From: Allobaileyella intestinalis
Lineage (GTDB): Bacteria > Bacillota > Clostridia > Peptostreptococcales > Anaerovoracaceae
NCBI RefSeq assembly: GCF_009695865.1
Contig: NZ_VUNB01000002.1
Coordinates: 186,001-250,000 of the forward strand
Reading direction: 5' to 3'
DNA length: 64,000 nucleotides
Shown piece after piece: positions 8,775-17,262 of this stretch (position 1 is its first letter; every line of letters begins with the position of its first letter). Below the pieces are notes generated by a model, which did no database searches, had not been told where the DNA came from, and saw only the letters and a list, made by a program, of their open reading frames with translations. The translations under genes and the position numbers were made by a program.

Positions 8775-10167
8775 CAGCATCATCTTCATATTCTTTTTCC
8801 TGCCCCTTACACTGGGACTGTATTACATCATTCCCTCCAGATATCTCCGGGCAAGAAATGCAGTTCTTCTGGCAGCTTCCCTGATTTTTTACAGCTGGGG
8901 AGAGCCGGTATACGTGCTCCTTATGATCTACAGCGCATTTCTCAATTACTTTTGCGCCCTTCAGGTCAAAAGCGAACAGAGAAAAGGGGGAACAGGCAAA
9001 AAAAATCTGACTTTCGCAGTTGTGATGAACCTGTTCATCCTGGGATTCTTTAAATACTTCGGCTTCCTGATGGACACCATCAACAGCGTTACAGGTGCTC
9101 ACATTAAATACACGGCCCTGGCCCTGCCAATAGGCATTTCGTTCTATACTTTTCAGGCAATGTCCTACGTAATAGACGTGTACAGAAATGACGTTCCACC
9201 TCAGAAGAATTTCTTCAGGTTCGCCCTGTATCTGTCCTTGTTCCCGCAGCTCATTGCCGGACCTATCGTAAGGTACAGAGACGTGGCAGAGGAACTGGAA
9301 AACAGGAGTCACAGCCTGGAGGATTTCGGCCGTGGAGCAATGCGGTTTGTTTTCGGACTGGGCAAAAAGGTGATACTGGCCAACAATCTGGGAGCACTCT
9401 ATGCAAGCGTCACAGCACTGCCGGACAGCAAGGTTACAGTACTCACATACTGGATAGGCATTATTGCATATACCTTCCAGATATATTTCGATTTCAGCGG
9501 ATATTCTGATATGGCCATCGGCCTCGGACGGATGATGGGTTTCCACTTCCTGGAAAACTTCAACTATCCCTACATTGCCACATCAATCACAGACTTTTGG
9601 CGCAGATGGCACATGTCCCTCAGCAGCTGGTTCAGAGAATATGTGTACATTCCACTGGGAGGAAACAGGGTGCCGGTTCACAGGCATATTCTTAACCTGC
9701 TCATTGTGTGGTCTCTGACCGGAATGTGGCATGGAGCAAACTGGAACTTCATTATGTGGGGCACATACTTCGGAATCCTTCTGATACTTGAGAAGTATAT
9801 TTACGGGAAAAAGATCAGCAGGCTTCCCCTCTGGGCTCAGCATACCTATACAATGCTTATCGTTATTGTAAGCTGGGTGTTCTTCAGCATTACAGATATA
9901 GGCCAGGCCTTCCAGTACCTGAAGACCATGTTTTTCATGGCTGGAAAGCCGCTGGCAGATGTGGAGACACTGTATCTGTTAAGAACTTCTTTTGTTCTTC
10001 TGGCAGCTTCTGCCATCTGCAGCACGCCGGCAGCCAGAGAACGATTCAGGAAAATCGCTGGTACCGCTCAGTGGCCGGGCCTGGCACTGATGACAGGAAT
10101 CTTCGTGCTGTCAGTTTCATATCTGGTGTTCGGATCATACAATCCGTTCCTTTACTTCAGATTCTGA
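8764..10167 (+). CDS. MBOAT family O-acyltransferase (AlgI/DltB-like)
   Basis: A 467-residue polytopic membrane protein. The MBOAT signature is complete: FWRRWHMSLSSWFREYVYIPLGG near residues 278-300 with His283, and GMWHGANWNF with the invariant His323. Members pass an acyl group, usually acetyl, from a cytoplasmic donor through the membrane to a surface polymer or carrier protein; AlgI does this for alginate. About 10-12 hydrophobic helices are visible. I place the start at ATG 8764 because GAGGAGGTG stands directly before it; an upstream ATG at 8746 would add MRRCSK without a ribosome site. The start lies inside the DUF4358 gene. Confidence 0.93.
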   Translation: MLFSSIIFIFFFLPLTLGLYYIIPSRYLRARNAVLLAASLIFYSWGEPVYVLLMIYSAFLNYFCALQVKSEQRKGGTGKKNLTFAVVMNLFILGFFKYFGFLMDTINSVTGAHIKYTALALPIGISFYTFQAMSYVIDVYRNDVPPQKNFFRFALYLSLFPQLIAGPIVRYRDVAEELENRSHSLEDFGRGAMRFVFGLGKKVILANNLGALYASVTALPDSKVTVLTYWIGIIAYTFQIYFDFSGYSDMAIGLGRMMGFHFLENFNYPYIATSITDFWRRWHMSLSSWFREYVYIPLGGNRVPVHRHILNLLIVWSLTGMWHGANWNFIMWGTYFGILLILEKYIYGKKISRLPLWAQHTYTMLIVIVSWVFFSITDIGQAFQYLKTMFFMAGKPLADVETLYLLRTSFVLLAASAICSTPAARERFRKIAGTAQWPGLALMTGIFVLSVSYLVFGSYNPFLYFRF

Positions 10168-10179
10168 TAGAAGGTATAA

Positions 10180-11325
10180 ATGGATAATAAGAGCTATTAC
10201 AAAAAAGCAGCACTTTGCTTCATATTTATGGTGGGATTCATGGTAGTCATGGGCATCCTGATAAAGGACAAGAGCTTTTCCGTTACCGAGAACCGCATGC
10301 TTCAGCAGTTTCCTGATCTCAGCTTTTCTCAGTACGTTGAAGGCAGGTTTGAATCAAGGATGGAGAAGTATGCTGACGACCAGTTTCCGGGAAGGAATAT
10401 TTTTGTCAGGGTTAAATCCGCAGCCGATGTAGCAGCTGGTGGCCTTGAAGCCAACGGGGTATACAAGGCAAGAGACGGATACCTTATTGAGGATGTAACA
10501 AAGCCGGATAAGAGCGACCTGGACAGGACTGAAAAGGCCCTGGCAGACTTTAAGGCCAGGCACGGCAATATTCAGATGAACTTCCTGCTGGCACCTACGG
10601 CAGGGAACATTATGGCGGACAAGCTTCCTGCATCGGTGAGAATGGCAGATCAGAACAAGTATATGGATCAGTTCTTCAAGGCCCTGAACGGAGCAGGAAT
10701 TGGAGCAATAGATGTTCGTCCTGAACTTCAGAAGGCTGCAGACAAAGGAACTCAGGTGTACTACAGAACAGACCATCACTGGACAACGGAGGGAGCTTAT
10801 ATTGCATATCAGAAGGCTGCTCCATCCCTGGGCATACCTGCCAGAAAGTACACTGGAAAAGTTGTGGCAAATAACTTCAGAGGAAGCCTGGCGTCAAAAA
10901 GCGGTTTTGCCAACGGAAGAAACGATGATGTGACCCTTTTCCTGCCGGATTACAGCAATCATAAGTCTTCTGTTATATTCTTCAGCGACACCCAGACCAG
11001 AACCACAAAGTTCTACAAGCTGAAGAACCTGAAGAAGAAGGACAAATACACTGTTTTCGGAGGAAGCAACCATCCGGAATATACTATTAAAACACCGGTG
11101 GAATCAAAGGAAAGACTGCTCATAGTTAAAGATTCCTATGCCAACAGCTTCATACCGTTCCTGACCCAGGACTACTACGAGATAGTTGTAGTGGATCCAA
11201 GGTACTATTTCGACAACATCGACAGGCTCATGGATTCTGAAGGAGTAACAAAAGTGCTGTTCCTGTATAACAGCGATACCTTCTTCGGAGATGATTCCCT
11301 GGCCCTTGCCCTTGAAAATAATTAA
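10180..11325 (+). CDS. DHHW family protein (AlgX/AlgJ-like O-acyl transfer partner)
   Basis: A 381-residue protein with an N-terminal signal anchor (about residues 9-27) and an exported domain. The family name-giving motif TDHHWTTEG occupies residues 197-205 with Asp198, His199, His200 and Trp201, and the serine region KDSYANSFIPFL lies near 309-320; the same layout is seen in AlgJ/AlgX, which move acetyl groups to the final polysaccharide. It starts 12 bases after the MBOAT stop and ends the cluster. The target polymer is unknown: no polymer synthase lies nearby. The gene meets the rubredoxin gene tail to tail. Confidence 0.87.
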   Translation: MDNKSYYKKAALCFIFMVGFMVVMGILIKDKSFSVTENRMLQQFPDLSFSQYVEGRFESRMEKYADDQFPGRNIFVRVKSAADVAAGGLEANGVYKARDGYLIEDVTKPDKSDLDRTEKALADFKARHGNIQMNFLLAPTAGNIMADKLPASVRMADQNKYMDQFFKALNGAGIGAIDVRPELQKAADKGTQVYYRTDHHWTTEGAYIAYQKAAPSLGIPARKYTGKVVANNFRGSLASKSGFANGRNDDVTLFLPDYSNHKSSVIFFSDTQTRTTKFYKLKNLKKKDKYTVFGGSNHPEYTIKTPVESKERLLIVKDSYANSFIPFLTQDYYEIVVVDPRYYFDNIDRLMDSEGVTKVLFLYNSDTFFGDDSLALALENN

Positions 11326-11370
11326 TGCTGAAAGAAGTATCGTTAGTATCGTTACCAAAGAAATCTCAAT

Positions 11371-11405
11371 AAAAAAACTCCCGTTCTGGAATCCAGATAC
11401 GGGAG
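11371..11405 (-). terminator. Terminator of rubredoxin gene (minus strand)
   Basis: On the minus strand CTCCCGT/ACGGGAG encloses a second small hairpin (TCTGGATTCCAGA) and is followed by seven T. It lies between the convergent DHHW and rubredoxin genes; on the plus strand the T run after the stem is short. Confidence 0.8.
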
Positions 11406-11450
11406 GTTTCCCTATTCAATTCAAAATTCCGGTTGAGCCAGTAACTGGAA

Positions 11451-11612
11451 TTACTCTTCCTCAGAGAAAGAGTCCTTGCCTACGCCGCAGAGAGGGCAAA
11501 CCCAATCTTCAGGAACATCTTCCCAAGCTGTGCCAGGAGCTACTCCGTTGTCAGGATCACCAACTGCTGGATCGTAAACATATCCGCATACATCACATAC
11601 ATATTTCTTCAT
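11451..11612 (-). CDS. Rubredoxin
   Basis: A 53-residue one-iron electron carrier, a size easily missed by gene finders. Reading the minus strand gives [19 protein letters not shown] at the N-terminus and [15 protein letters not shown] near the C-terminus; Cys6, Cys9, Cys39 and Cys42 form the two CxxCG iron knuckles, with the usual aromatic core Tyr4, Tyr11, Tyr13, Trp30, Trp37. AAAGGAG is seven to nine bases before the ATG, and promoter and terminator flank it. In clostridia rubredoxins donate electrons to peroxide- or oxygen-reducing flavodiiron proteins and reverse rubrerythrins; the partner here is not visible, though a nitroreductase lies just upstream. Confidence 0.96.
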   Translation of the reverse strand: MKKYVCDVCGYVYDPAVGDPDNGVAPGTAWEDVPEDWVCPLCGVGKDSFSEEE

Positions 11613-11702
11613 TTGAATTCTCCTTTCGGGATCCCAAAGGATCTCTGAAACGTAACAGGACCAATGTGAATCCTGCTGTATCCTTATTGTTTACCTGACC
11701 TG

Positions 11703-11731
11703 ATAATAGCATACTCAACTCACTCAGTAAA
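11703..11731 (-). promoter_or_regulatory. Promoter of the rubredoxin gene
   Basis: Minus strand: TTTACT (11726-11731), 17-base spacer ending in TGC, TATTAT (11703-11708), an extended -10. It indicates rubredoxin can be transcribed apart from the nitroreductase. Confidence 0.6.
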
Positions 11732-11769
11732 CAATAAAAACCAATTATTTTCTGCAGAAGAGGCAATTC

Positions 11770-12636
11770 TTAGATTGCACACCATGCCACAAACTTTACA
11801 TCTTCAGGGAGTCCCAGATCTCTGTCAGGAGCATCGAACTTCCACTGAGTGTCTGCAGGTCTGTGAGCTGCCAGAACTGCCTGGAAGTTGAACATGGCAA
11901 TTCCGTGTCCCAGTCTGATATCAGAATCAGATGTCATCTCGTCAGGAACAGCAACCAGGCTGATAATATCATCGTCCATAATAACTCTGTATGGCTGACG
12001 GTTGAAGAAGGACTGGGAAACACCCAGAGCCAGCAGAGGTTCTTTCAGATCTCTGTAGATGAGATCAACATTCACAGGCTTGCCCCACTTCTTGTCGTAA
12101 AGCAGATCGCTGAGCTCAATCTTAGGTGCAGCGTACGGGCCTGTTCTCTTGTGCATCTTTACGTTTGAAGGGCTCTTGATGTCAAGTCTGGCCAGCTTCT
12201 CCTCCTTAGCCTTGTAGCCGAAGGCAATAAGAACGCCGATTTCCTTGTCTGTGTCAGGAACAAGGGCTTCCTTGATAGCTGATCCATCGTTGATGGTCAT
12301 CCAGCATGAGTCGATGCCCAGCTGTGTGAGCTTCAGTGTAAGAGCTTCTCCAACGAATCCTGCGTTCTCCAGCCAGTGATCACCTGTATCAGAGAAGAGA
12401 AGGAGATAATTAGGTGCAGATACCAGGAATCCGTTGTATCCTGCTGCTCTGCCAATCTTATCAGCAGCTGTACCGTTATAGACAAGCATCTCCATCTTCA
12501 GATCAGGAATCAGTCTTCTGCATCTGTGGAAGTACTCCTGCAGTTCCTTCAGCTCATCGGCTCCTACGGCCTGTTCTGTAAAGTCTCTGCAGGACTGATG
12601 CTTCTTGATCTCTTCAAAGTATTCAATGTATTCCAT
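11770..12636 (-). CDS. Nitroreductase family protein (TM1586-type)
   Basis: A 288-residue protein of the FMN-binding nitroreductase superfamily, resembling the two-lobed TM nitroreductase group: the N-terminal half has HQSCRDFTEQAV near residues 13-24 and the dimer/FMN segment APNYLLLF, then WLENAGFVGEALTLKLTQLG near 88-107, a region that lines the flavin. The second half repeats the fold weakly. It would reduce nitro compounds, quinones or similar acceptors with NAD(P)H; real substrate unknown. AAAGGAGG precedes the ATG. It lies between ridA and rubredoxin genes on the same strand and has a palindrome at its own promoter region. Confidence 0.82.
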   Translation of the reverse strand: MEYIEYFEEIKKHQSCRDFTEQAVGADELKELQEYFHRCRRLIPDLKMEMLVYNGTAADKIGRAAGYNGFLVSAPNYLLLFSDTGDHWLENAGFVGEALTLKLTQLGIDSCWMTINDGSAIKEALVPDTDKEIGVLIAFGYKAKEEKLARLDIKSPSNVKMHKRTGPYAAPKIELSDLLYDKKWGKPVNVDLIYRDLKEPLLALGVSQSFFNRQPYRVIMDDDIISLVAVPDEMTSDSDIRLGHGIAMFNFQAVLAAHRPADTQWKFDAPDRDLGLPEDVKFVAWCAI

Positions 12637-12663
12637 AGCATGTCCTCCTTTATCTTGACATTC

Positions 12664-12685
12664 CTCGTAGACATTTTACTACGAG
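12664..12685. promoter_or_regulatory. Palindrome over a possible -10 box upstream of nitroreductase
   Basis: Perfect arms CTCGTAG and CTACGAG separated by 8 bases. Read on the minus strand the centre is TAAAATGT, a possible -10 box 28-50 bases before the nitroreductase start. The layout suggests a repressor site. No good -35 is seen. Confidence 0.4.
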
Positions 12686-12764
12686 ATGAGACCAAGGGAA
12701 ACAGCAACTTGTTAAATTTTATTTTTATACCGGTGTTCACACGGTATTATCTGGACAGAAACCG

Positions 12765-13223
12765 TTATTCTACCTCAACTACGGCCTCGATTTCTATTGG
12801 GGAATCCAGAGGAAGCTGGTTAACAGCTACTGCAGTTCTGGCGTGCCTCCCTGCCTCACCGAATACATCGAACAGAAGCTGGCTGGCTCCGTTAGTAACG
12901 ATGTGCTGCTGATCAAATCCTGTTTTGCTGGCAACGAAGGACTGAAGCTTTACGATGCTCTTTACCTTATCCAGATCACCTAGCTCAGCCTTAAGGGCAG
13001 ACATGAGGTTGATCATGCAGTACCTGGCACATTCCTGAGCCTGCTCCAGGGTAACATCTTCTCCCACCTTTCCCGTGTAGAGAAGCTGGCCGTCTTTGGT
13101 TGGCAGCTGCCCGGAAACGAAAAGCAGGTTTCCCGTTCTCTTTACTGGAACATACATTGCCTTAGGCGGTGAGGAAAGAGGGAGGGTGATTCCCAGATCT
13201 TTAATCCTTGCTTCAACGTTCAT
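12765..13223 (-). CDS. RidA family (YjgF/YER057c/UK114) protein
   Basis: A 152-residue protein of the RidA superfamily, trimeric cytoplasmic proteins of which the archetype hydrolyses reactive enamine/imine intermediates made by PLP enzymes. The segments NLLFVSGQLPTKDGQLLYTGKVG near 31-53 and the C-terminal PIEIEAVVEV are typical. In the place of the catalytic Arg of RidA (the GxxxxxR pattern before a small residue near the C-terminus) there is HARTAVAVNQLPL, so Arg is kept near residue 129; the protein belongs to the longer about-150-residue subgroup whose activity is less certain. AAGGAGG precedes the ATG. Confidence 0.85.
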   Translation of the reverse strand: MNVEARIKDLGITLPLSSPPKAMYVPVKRTGNLLFVSGQLPTKDGQLLYTGKVGEDVTLEQAQECARYCMINLMSALKAELGDLDKVKSIVKLQSFVASKTGFDQQHIVTNGASQLLFDVFGEAGRHARTAVAVNQLPLDSPIEIEAVVEVE

Positions 13224-13266
13224 TTCAATACCTCCTTGTGAGATAGCATATTACAATCGGCAATCA

Positions 13267-13284
13267 ATTGTTGAATAACACAAT
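13267..13284. promoter_or_regulatory. Possible redox-regulator (Rex-like) site
   Basis: ATTGTTGAATAACACAAT has inverted ends (ATTGT and ACAAT) and resembles the clostridial Rex consensus TTGTTAAnnnnTTAACAA. It lies in the gap between ridA and the alcohol dehydrogenase, next to two more ACACAAT copies (13301-13306 and 13314-13320 areas). Rex controls alcohol dehydrogenases in many clostridia. The match is partial. Confidence 0.3.
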
Positions 13285-13294
13285 ATTTTTCAGA

Positions 13295-13300
13295 ATTATA
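13295..13300 (-). promoter_or_regulatory. Extended -10 box for ridA
   Basis: Minus-strand TATAAT preceded by TG at the extended -10 position; the -35 region is poor. It would start ridA transcription near 13288, inside the AT-rich divergent region. Confidence 0.45.
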
Positions 13301-13309
13301 ACACAATTA

Positions 13310-13339
13310 TTGAACACAATCAGCGGGAAAGAATATAAT
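13310..13339 (+). promoter_or_regulatory. Promoter of the alcohol dehydrogenase gene
   Basis: TTGAAC (13310-13315), 18-base spacer, TATAAT (13334-13339). It leaves a leader of about 120 bases before the ATG at 13466. Confidence 0.65.
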
Positions 13340-13465
13340 TATACCCGTATTAAATCACGGTGGGCTTCAGGCTGCCGGTGCCTTCACAGTCAGGTAAAAG
13401 GCCGGTTCAGCCGGGATATATACTGCCGGATCATCAGATGAGATGTCACAAGAGGTCAACAGGCA

Positions 13466-14635
13466 ATGAAAGATTTTATATTTGAGAACTCAACTAAAGT
13501 CTACTTTGGGAAGGGCTGTGTAAACACCTGCCTTCCGGAAATTCTGAAGAATTACGGCAAAAACGTTATGCTGGGATATGGAACGGGATCCATCAAGAAA
13601 AACGGCATATATGATCAGGTGATTTCAGTCCTTGAAGACTCAGGAAAAAATGTAATTGAGTTCAGCGGAATCATGGCCAATCCCACATATGAGAAGATGA
13701 TGGAGGGTCGTAAACTGGCCCGGGAAAAAGATATTGATCTGATTCTGGCAGTAGGCGGAGGAAGCGTAATGGACTGCTGCAAGGCCATAGCCATGACCGC
13801 CTTTTACGATGGTGAACCCTGGGATGAATACTGGGCAAAAAAGGGAACCATAAATCACAAGCCGATTCCACTGGGCATTGTTGTAACGGCAGCAGCAACA
13901 GGCAGCGAGGTAAACGGCGGTTCTGTGCTGACCAACACTGAAACAGGAATAAAGACAGACATAGACTATGTGGAAGCAAATGCACAGTTTTCCCTTCTGG
14001 ATCCGGAATATACTTACAGTGTTTCCATGAAGCAGCTCCGGGCAGGAAGTTTTGACATCCTGAGCCACATTATGGAAACGTATTTTTCCGGACCTGATGA
14101 CGGAAACGTTTCTGATGATATTTCAGAAGCTCTCATGAAGAACACAATCGAAAACATGAGAAAAGCCATTGCCGACCCGGAAGATTACAATGCCAGAAGC
14201 AACCTGATGTGGGATTCATCCATGGCTGAGAACAGAATAATCAAAATGGGCAAAGACAAGGACTTTCAGGCACACAACATGGAGCACCAGCTCAGCGCCT
14301 TTACAGACTGCAATCACGGAGAGGGACTGGCTGTTCTCCATCCCGTATACTATCACCACATTTATAAAGACGGCCTTGGGAAATTCGTAAGATTTGCCAG
14401 GAACGTGTGGGGCATCCAGCAGGGGAGCATGACTGATGAGGAAATGGCCCTGGCGGGAATTCAGGCCCTGGAAGACTTTATTAAAGAATCAGGTTTGCCT
14501 TCATCCCTCACTGAAATGGGCATAACTGACAAGGAAATCCTGAAGAAAGCAGCAGATTCATCGGGAATTTCCAAGGGGGCATACAGGCAGCTGGATCATG
14601 ATGAAATTTATCAGATCTACCTTGAATGTCTGTAA
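13466..14635 (+). CDS. Iron-containing alcohol dehydrogenase (butanol dehydrogenase type)
   Basis: A 389-residue group III metal-dependent alcohol dehydrogenase. GGGS at residues 97-100 belongs to the NAD(P) binding part (AVGGGSVMDCCKAIA), and the metal ligands Asp197, His201, His270 and His284 are all present (SFDILSH, HNMEH, NHGEG). By length and the start KDFIFENSTKVYFGKG it groups with BdhA/YugJ-type NAD(P)H-dependent enzymes that reduce aldehydes to alcohols in fermentation. It has its own promoter behind a possible redox-control site. The last codons fall in a 16-bp tandem repeat. Confidence 0.93.
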   Translation: MKDFIFENSTKVYFGKGCVNTCLPEILKNYGKNVMLGYGTGSIKKNGIYDQVISVLEDSGKNVIEFSGIMANPTYEKMMEGRKLAREKDIDLILAVGGGSVMDCCKAIAMTAFYDGEPWDEYWAKKGTINHKPIPLGIVVTAAATGSEVNGGSVLTNTETGIKTDIDYVEANAQFSLLDPEYTYSVSMKQLRAGSFDILSHIMETYFSGPDDGNVSDDISEALMKNTIENMRKAIADPEDYNARSNLMWDSSMAENRIIKMGKDKDFQAHNMEHQLSAFTDCNHGEGLAVLHPVYYHHIYKDGLGKFVRFARNVWGIQQGSMTDEEMALAGIQALEDFIKESGLPSSLTEMGITDKEILKKAADSSGISKGAYRQLDHDEIYQIYLECL

Positions 14636-14671
14636 ACTAGAATGTCTGTAAACTTAAATGACTGTAAACAA
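14624..14671 (+). repeat. Three tandem 16-bp units across the adh stop codon
   Basis: GAATGTCTGTAAACTA, GAATGTCTGTAAACTT and AAATGACTGTAAACAA follow one another with exact 16-base spacing. The first unit holds the last codons and the TAA of the alcohol dehydrogenase gene. It looks like a recent slippage duplication of the gene end; no function is evident. Confidence 0.85.
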
Positions 14672-14692
14672 TAGAAATGAAGTAACTGGATT

Positions 14693-17245
14693 ATGGAGAA
14701 GACGAGGAAAGACAGGGCACTGGAGATCCTTGGCGCAATAATAAATCTGTGGATTTTCGCCCTTGTTCTGCTGCCCTGGATAAAGACCAGCCGAGGCAGC
14801 GAAACCATATTTCAATATGAGGTTCATGTACTCAAAGGAGCAGCAGATTACTCCCTGATGTCCGCTGTTTTATTTGCTGCGCCTGTGGCGGGAGCCATAG
14901 CTGCACTGGTGAAGGCCATATGCCTCTTTCGGGGAACTGGTTTTACAAAGTCTCTTGTGAGAATAACCCACTTTAACTGCGGATGCGCCGTAGTGTATAT
15001 GGCCTATTTTTTCAGCTTCAGCGTACCTTGTACTGCCTGGGGATACATGTGGCCCTTCATCACAATAGTGGATTTTATTTTGAATAAATATGCGCTCGAA
15101 TACAAGGAGATGGACAGGCGGAGCAAGGCTCTGGACAAAAAGCACATAGAAGAAAAGCAGGAACGAAAGGAAAGGCTTGCTTTTGGAGGCCGCTATTCAT
15201 CCGGCATATACCGGATACTGAGAGGTGTGGCCAGAGCATACAGAGGCGAGTACATACTTCTGACCTTGTGCGGAGGCGTTTCTTCTACCTTCCTTTTTGC
15301 GGCGCTGGGTATCAGAAGAATGTTCCAGACCGTTCATACTGGTGAAAACCTTCTGATCGGCGGAGGACTGGAACAGATAATAAAAGACACCATGATGACG
15401 GCCATAATTCTGAATATCATTCTGATGGCATTTGCATACGGAGTCTACGGATCCAGCAGGCGGAGAGCCATGGGAGGACTGAAAAACCTGGGGGCCAGGT
15501 CAGATCTTCTCGTTGTGGATCGAGTGATGGAATATATTGTGAGCTCACTGATAAGCGTTGCCATGGGCTGCGGTGCTGGTACGGTAATCGTCCTTTCAAT
15601 AAAACACTGGGCTTCGGAAGCAGCAAGCATTAATGGAGCCCCGCTGTCGCCGGTTATGTACCTGATCACATTGGGATTCTACGGAGTGCTCACCTTCTTT
15701 TCCCTGATGGTGAACTACCAGATTTCAAACTGGCAGACCAACTCAGAAACAGTTTCCATAAGAAAAGAAAGGCTGCCGAGGAAGTGGGAGACAGGGGCAT
15801 CTCTGGGCGCCGGTGTGGTGTTCATGACAGCAGGCATTGTTTCCTACGGAGGAAAGCTGTCCTCAGAAGATTTGAAATACATGTTTTATTCTATTCTGGG
15901 GGCTGGCTTCATAATGTACGGAATCAGCGGAATGCTGGCCAGATACACCAGGAAGGGGAACCAGCTCCTCCGAACCGGCCGTTCGGCCATGACGTACCAC
16001 TTCATGACCACAGCAATGACCATGATCATTCTTACAGGAATTCAGTTTGCCATTCTGGGCCCTTACGCCATAAGGCAGGGGGATGTTCTGATGGCAGAGA
16101 AACCAGAGAGACTTTTCCCATATGACCAGGTGATGATGGGGGACGAGAAGGACAGTGACCTTGTTTTGCAGATGGAAAAAATTGGAGCGGATGTGCTGAA
16201 GGTTCCGGGAGTGCGGGTTACTACGGCTCACGGAGGGCCTTATACCTGGGCGGACATTCTGGCAAATACGAATATGGGAGTTTTGTGGCCTCAGGGACAG
16301 CACTTCATGATTCCTGAGTCTGAATACTATATGCTGAAGGACAAGGTATCCGGTGACAGCAGGAACAGCAGGAATTACAAGGCGAATCTGTCAGATGGAA
16401 AGCTGAACCTGAAGGGCAGTGATGTACATGTGGTTTTCCAGCAGGACTCGTCCCTGGAAGCCCATCCTTTCGAGTGGCTGATGTATCACGGTCAGCCTAA
16501 CTTCCGTATTGGACAGCCACTGGATTCATACAACTGGATGAACAGGCAGAACGTTTATCCTGAGCACAAGATAGAAAGCAGTGAGTATGCAGTCCTGACC
16601 GGAGTGTTCAACCGGGGAAAACAGGAAAATCTCGTAGTAGTCAGCGACAGGTATTTCAGCAGCATCAGAGAATCCCAGAAAGAAGGGCCTGATGTTATGT
16701 ACCTGGTTAATACAGACAAGGTTAAAGGCCACTCAGATGAAATGAACCGGCTGACCAGGGAGTTCACCCGGCGCCATAAGGCTGATTCCAGATGGGACCG
16801 GGAAATCAGACCTGTATACAGCAAAAAGGCTATGATAAAGGATGTTACCACTGAAAGAATAATGAGAACTGTGGTGAATACCATGACCTTGATAATTCTC
16901 ATGTTCGCATCGGTGCTGATAACCGTTCTCCGCTTCACTACACAAGAAGAGGAACTGAAGAGAAAATACACCCTCCTTTTCTACCTGGGAACAGATTCCA
17001 GAACAAAGAAGAGGTTTGTCAGGAATGAGCTGAGACCGTACTTCCTTCCTGCTTTTGCCACAGCAGCAGGAACAGCCCTGGTTTTTCAGAAAATATCCTG
17101 GTCCATGAGGCAGTTCACCCCGGACCAGGTGAGAAATTCGGCTGTGGGCACCATGGCAGTGTGGCTTGTTTTCCTGATAGTTCAGTTAATACTCAGGGAA
17201 ATTCTGAAGAAGAAAATCAGCAAAATGGATGGTAACCAGGCCTGA
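14693..17245 (+). CDS. FtsX-like ABC transporter permease
   Basis: An 850-residue polytopic membrane protein with about 12 hydrophobic segments. Helices cluster at residues 12-120 and 186-465, then a large exported domain spans about 470-715, followed by the C-terminal FtsX-type permease block (MRTVVNTMTLIILMFASVLITVL and two further helices). The arrangement recalls BceB-type permeases, which remove peptide antibiotics from lipid carriers, but it has extra N-terminal helices and no BceRS-like sensor pair nearby. The ATPase gene follows after 17 bases. No strong ribosome site precedes the ATG. Confidence 0.8.
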   Translation: MEKTRKDRALEILGAIINLWIFALVLLPWIKTSRGSETIFQYEVHVLKGAADYSLMSAVLFAAPVAGAIAALVKAICLFRGTGFTKSLVRITHFNCGCAVVYMAYFFSFSVPCTAWGYMWPFITIVDFILNKYALEYKEMDRRSKALDKKHIEEKQERKERLAFGGRYSSGIYRILRGVARAYRGEYILLTLCGGVSSTFLFAALGIRRMFQTVHTGENLLIGGGLEQIIKDTMMTAIILNIILMAFAYGVYGSSRRRAMGGLKNLGARSDLLVVDRVMEYIVSSLISVAMGCGAGTVIVLSIKHWASEAASINGAPLSPVMYLITLGFYGVLTFFSLMVNYQISNWQTNSETVSIRKERLPRKWETGASLGAGVVFMTAGIVSYGGKLSSEDLKYMFYSILGAGFIMYGISGMLARYTRKGNQLLRTGRSAMTYHFMTTAMTMIILTGIQFAILGPYAIRQGDVLMAEKPERLFPYDQVMMGDEKDSDLVLQMEKIGADVLKVPGVRVTTAHGGPYTWADILANTNMGVLWPQGQHFMIPESEYYMLKDKVSGDSRNSRNYKANLSDGKLNLKGSDVHVVFQQDSSLEAHPFEWLMYHGQPNFRIGQPLDSYNWMNRQNVYPEHKIESSEYAVLTGVFNRGKQENLVVVSDRYFSSIRESQKEGPDVMYLVNTDKVKGHSDEMNRLTREFTRRHKADSRWDREIRPVYSKKAMIKDVTTERIMRTVVNTMTLIILMFASVLITVLRFTTQEEELKRKYTLLFYLGTDSRTKKRFVRNELRPYFLPAFATAAGTALVFQKISWSMRQFTPDQVRNSAVGTMAVWLVFLIVQLILREILKKKISKMDGNQA

Positions 17246-17262
17246 GGGTAAGGTGATTTCAT

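Noticed and set aside
8767-9546. 259-codon minus-strand frame within the MBOAT gene
   Set aside because: Antisense to a clearly conserved membrane protein; its sequence has no family features.
11291-11698. 135-codon plus-strand frame
   Set aside because: It is the shadow of the rubredoxin gene and its terminator on the other strand.
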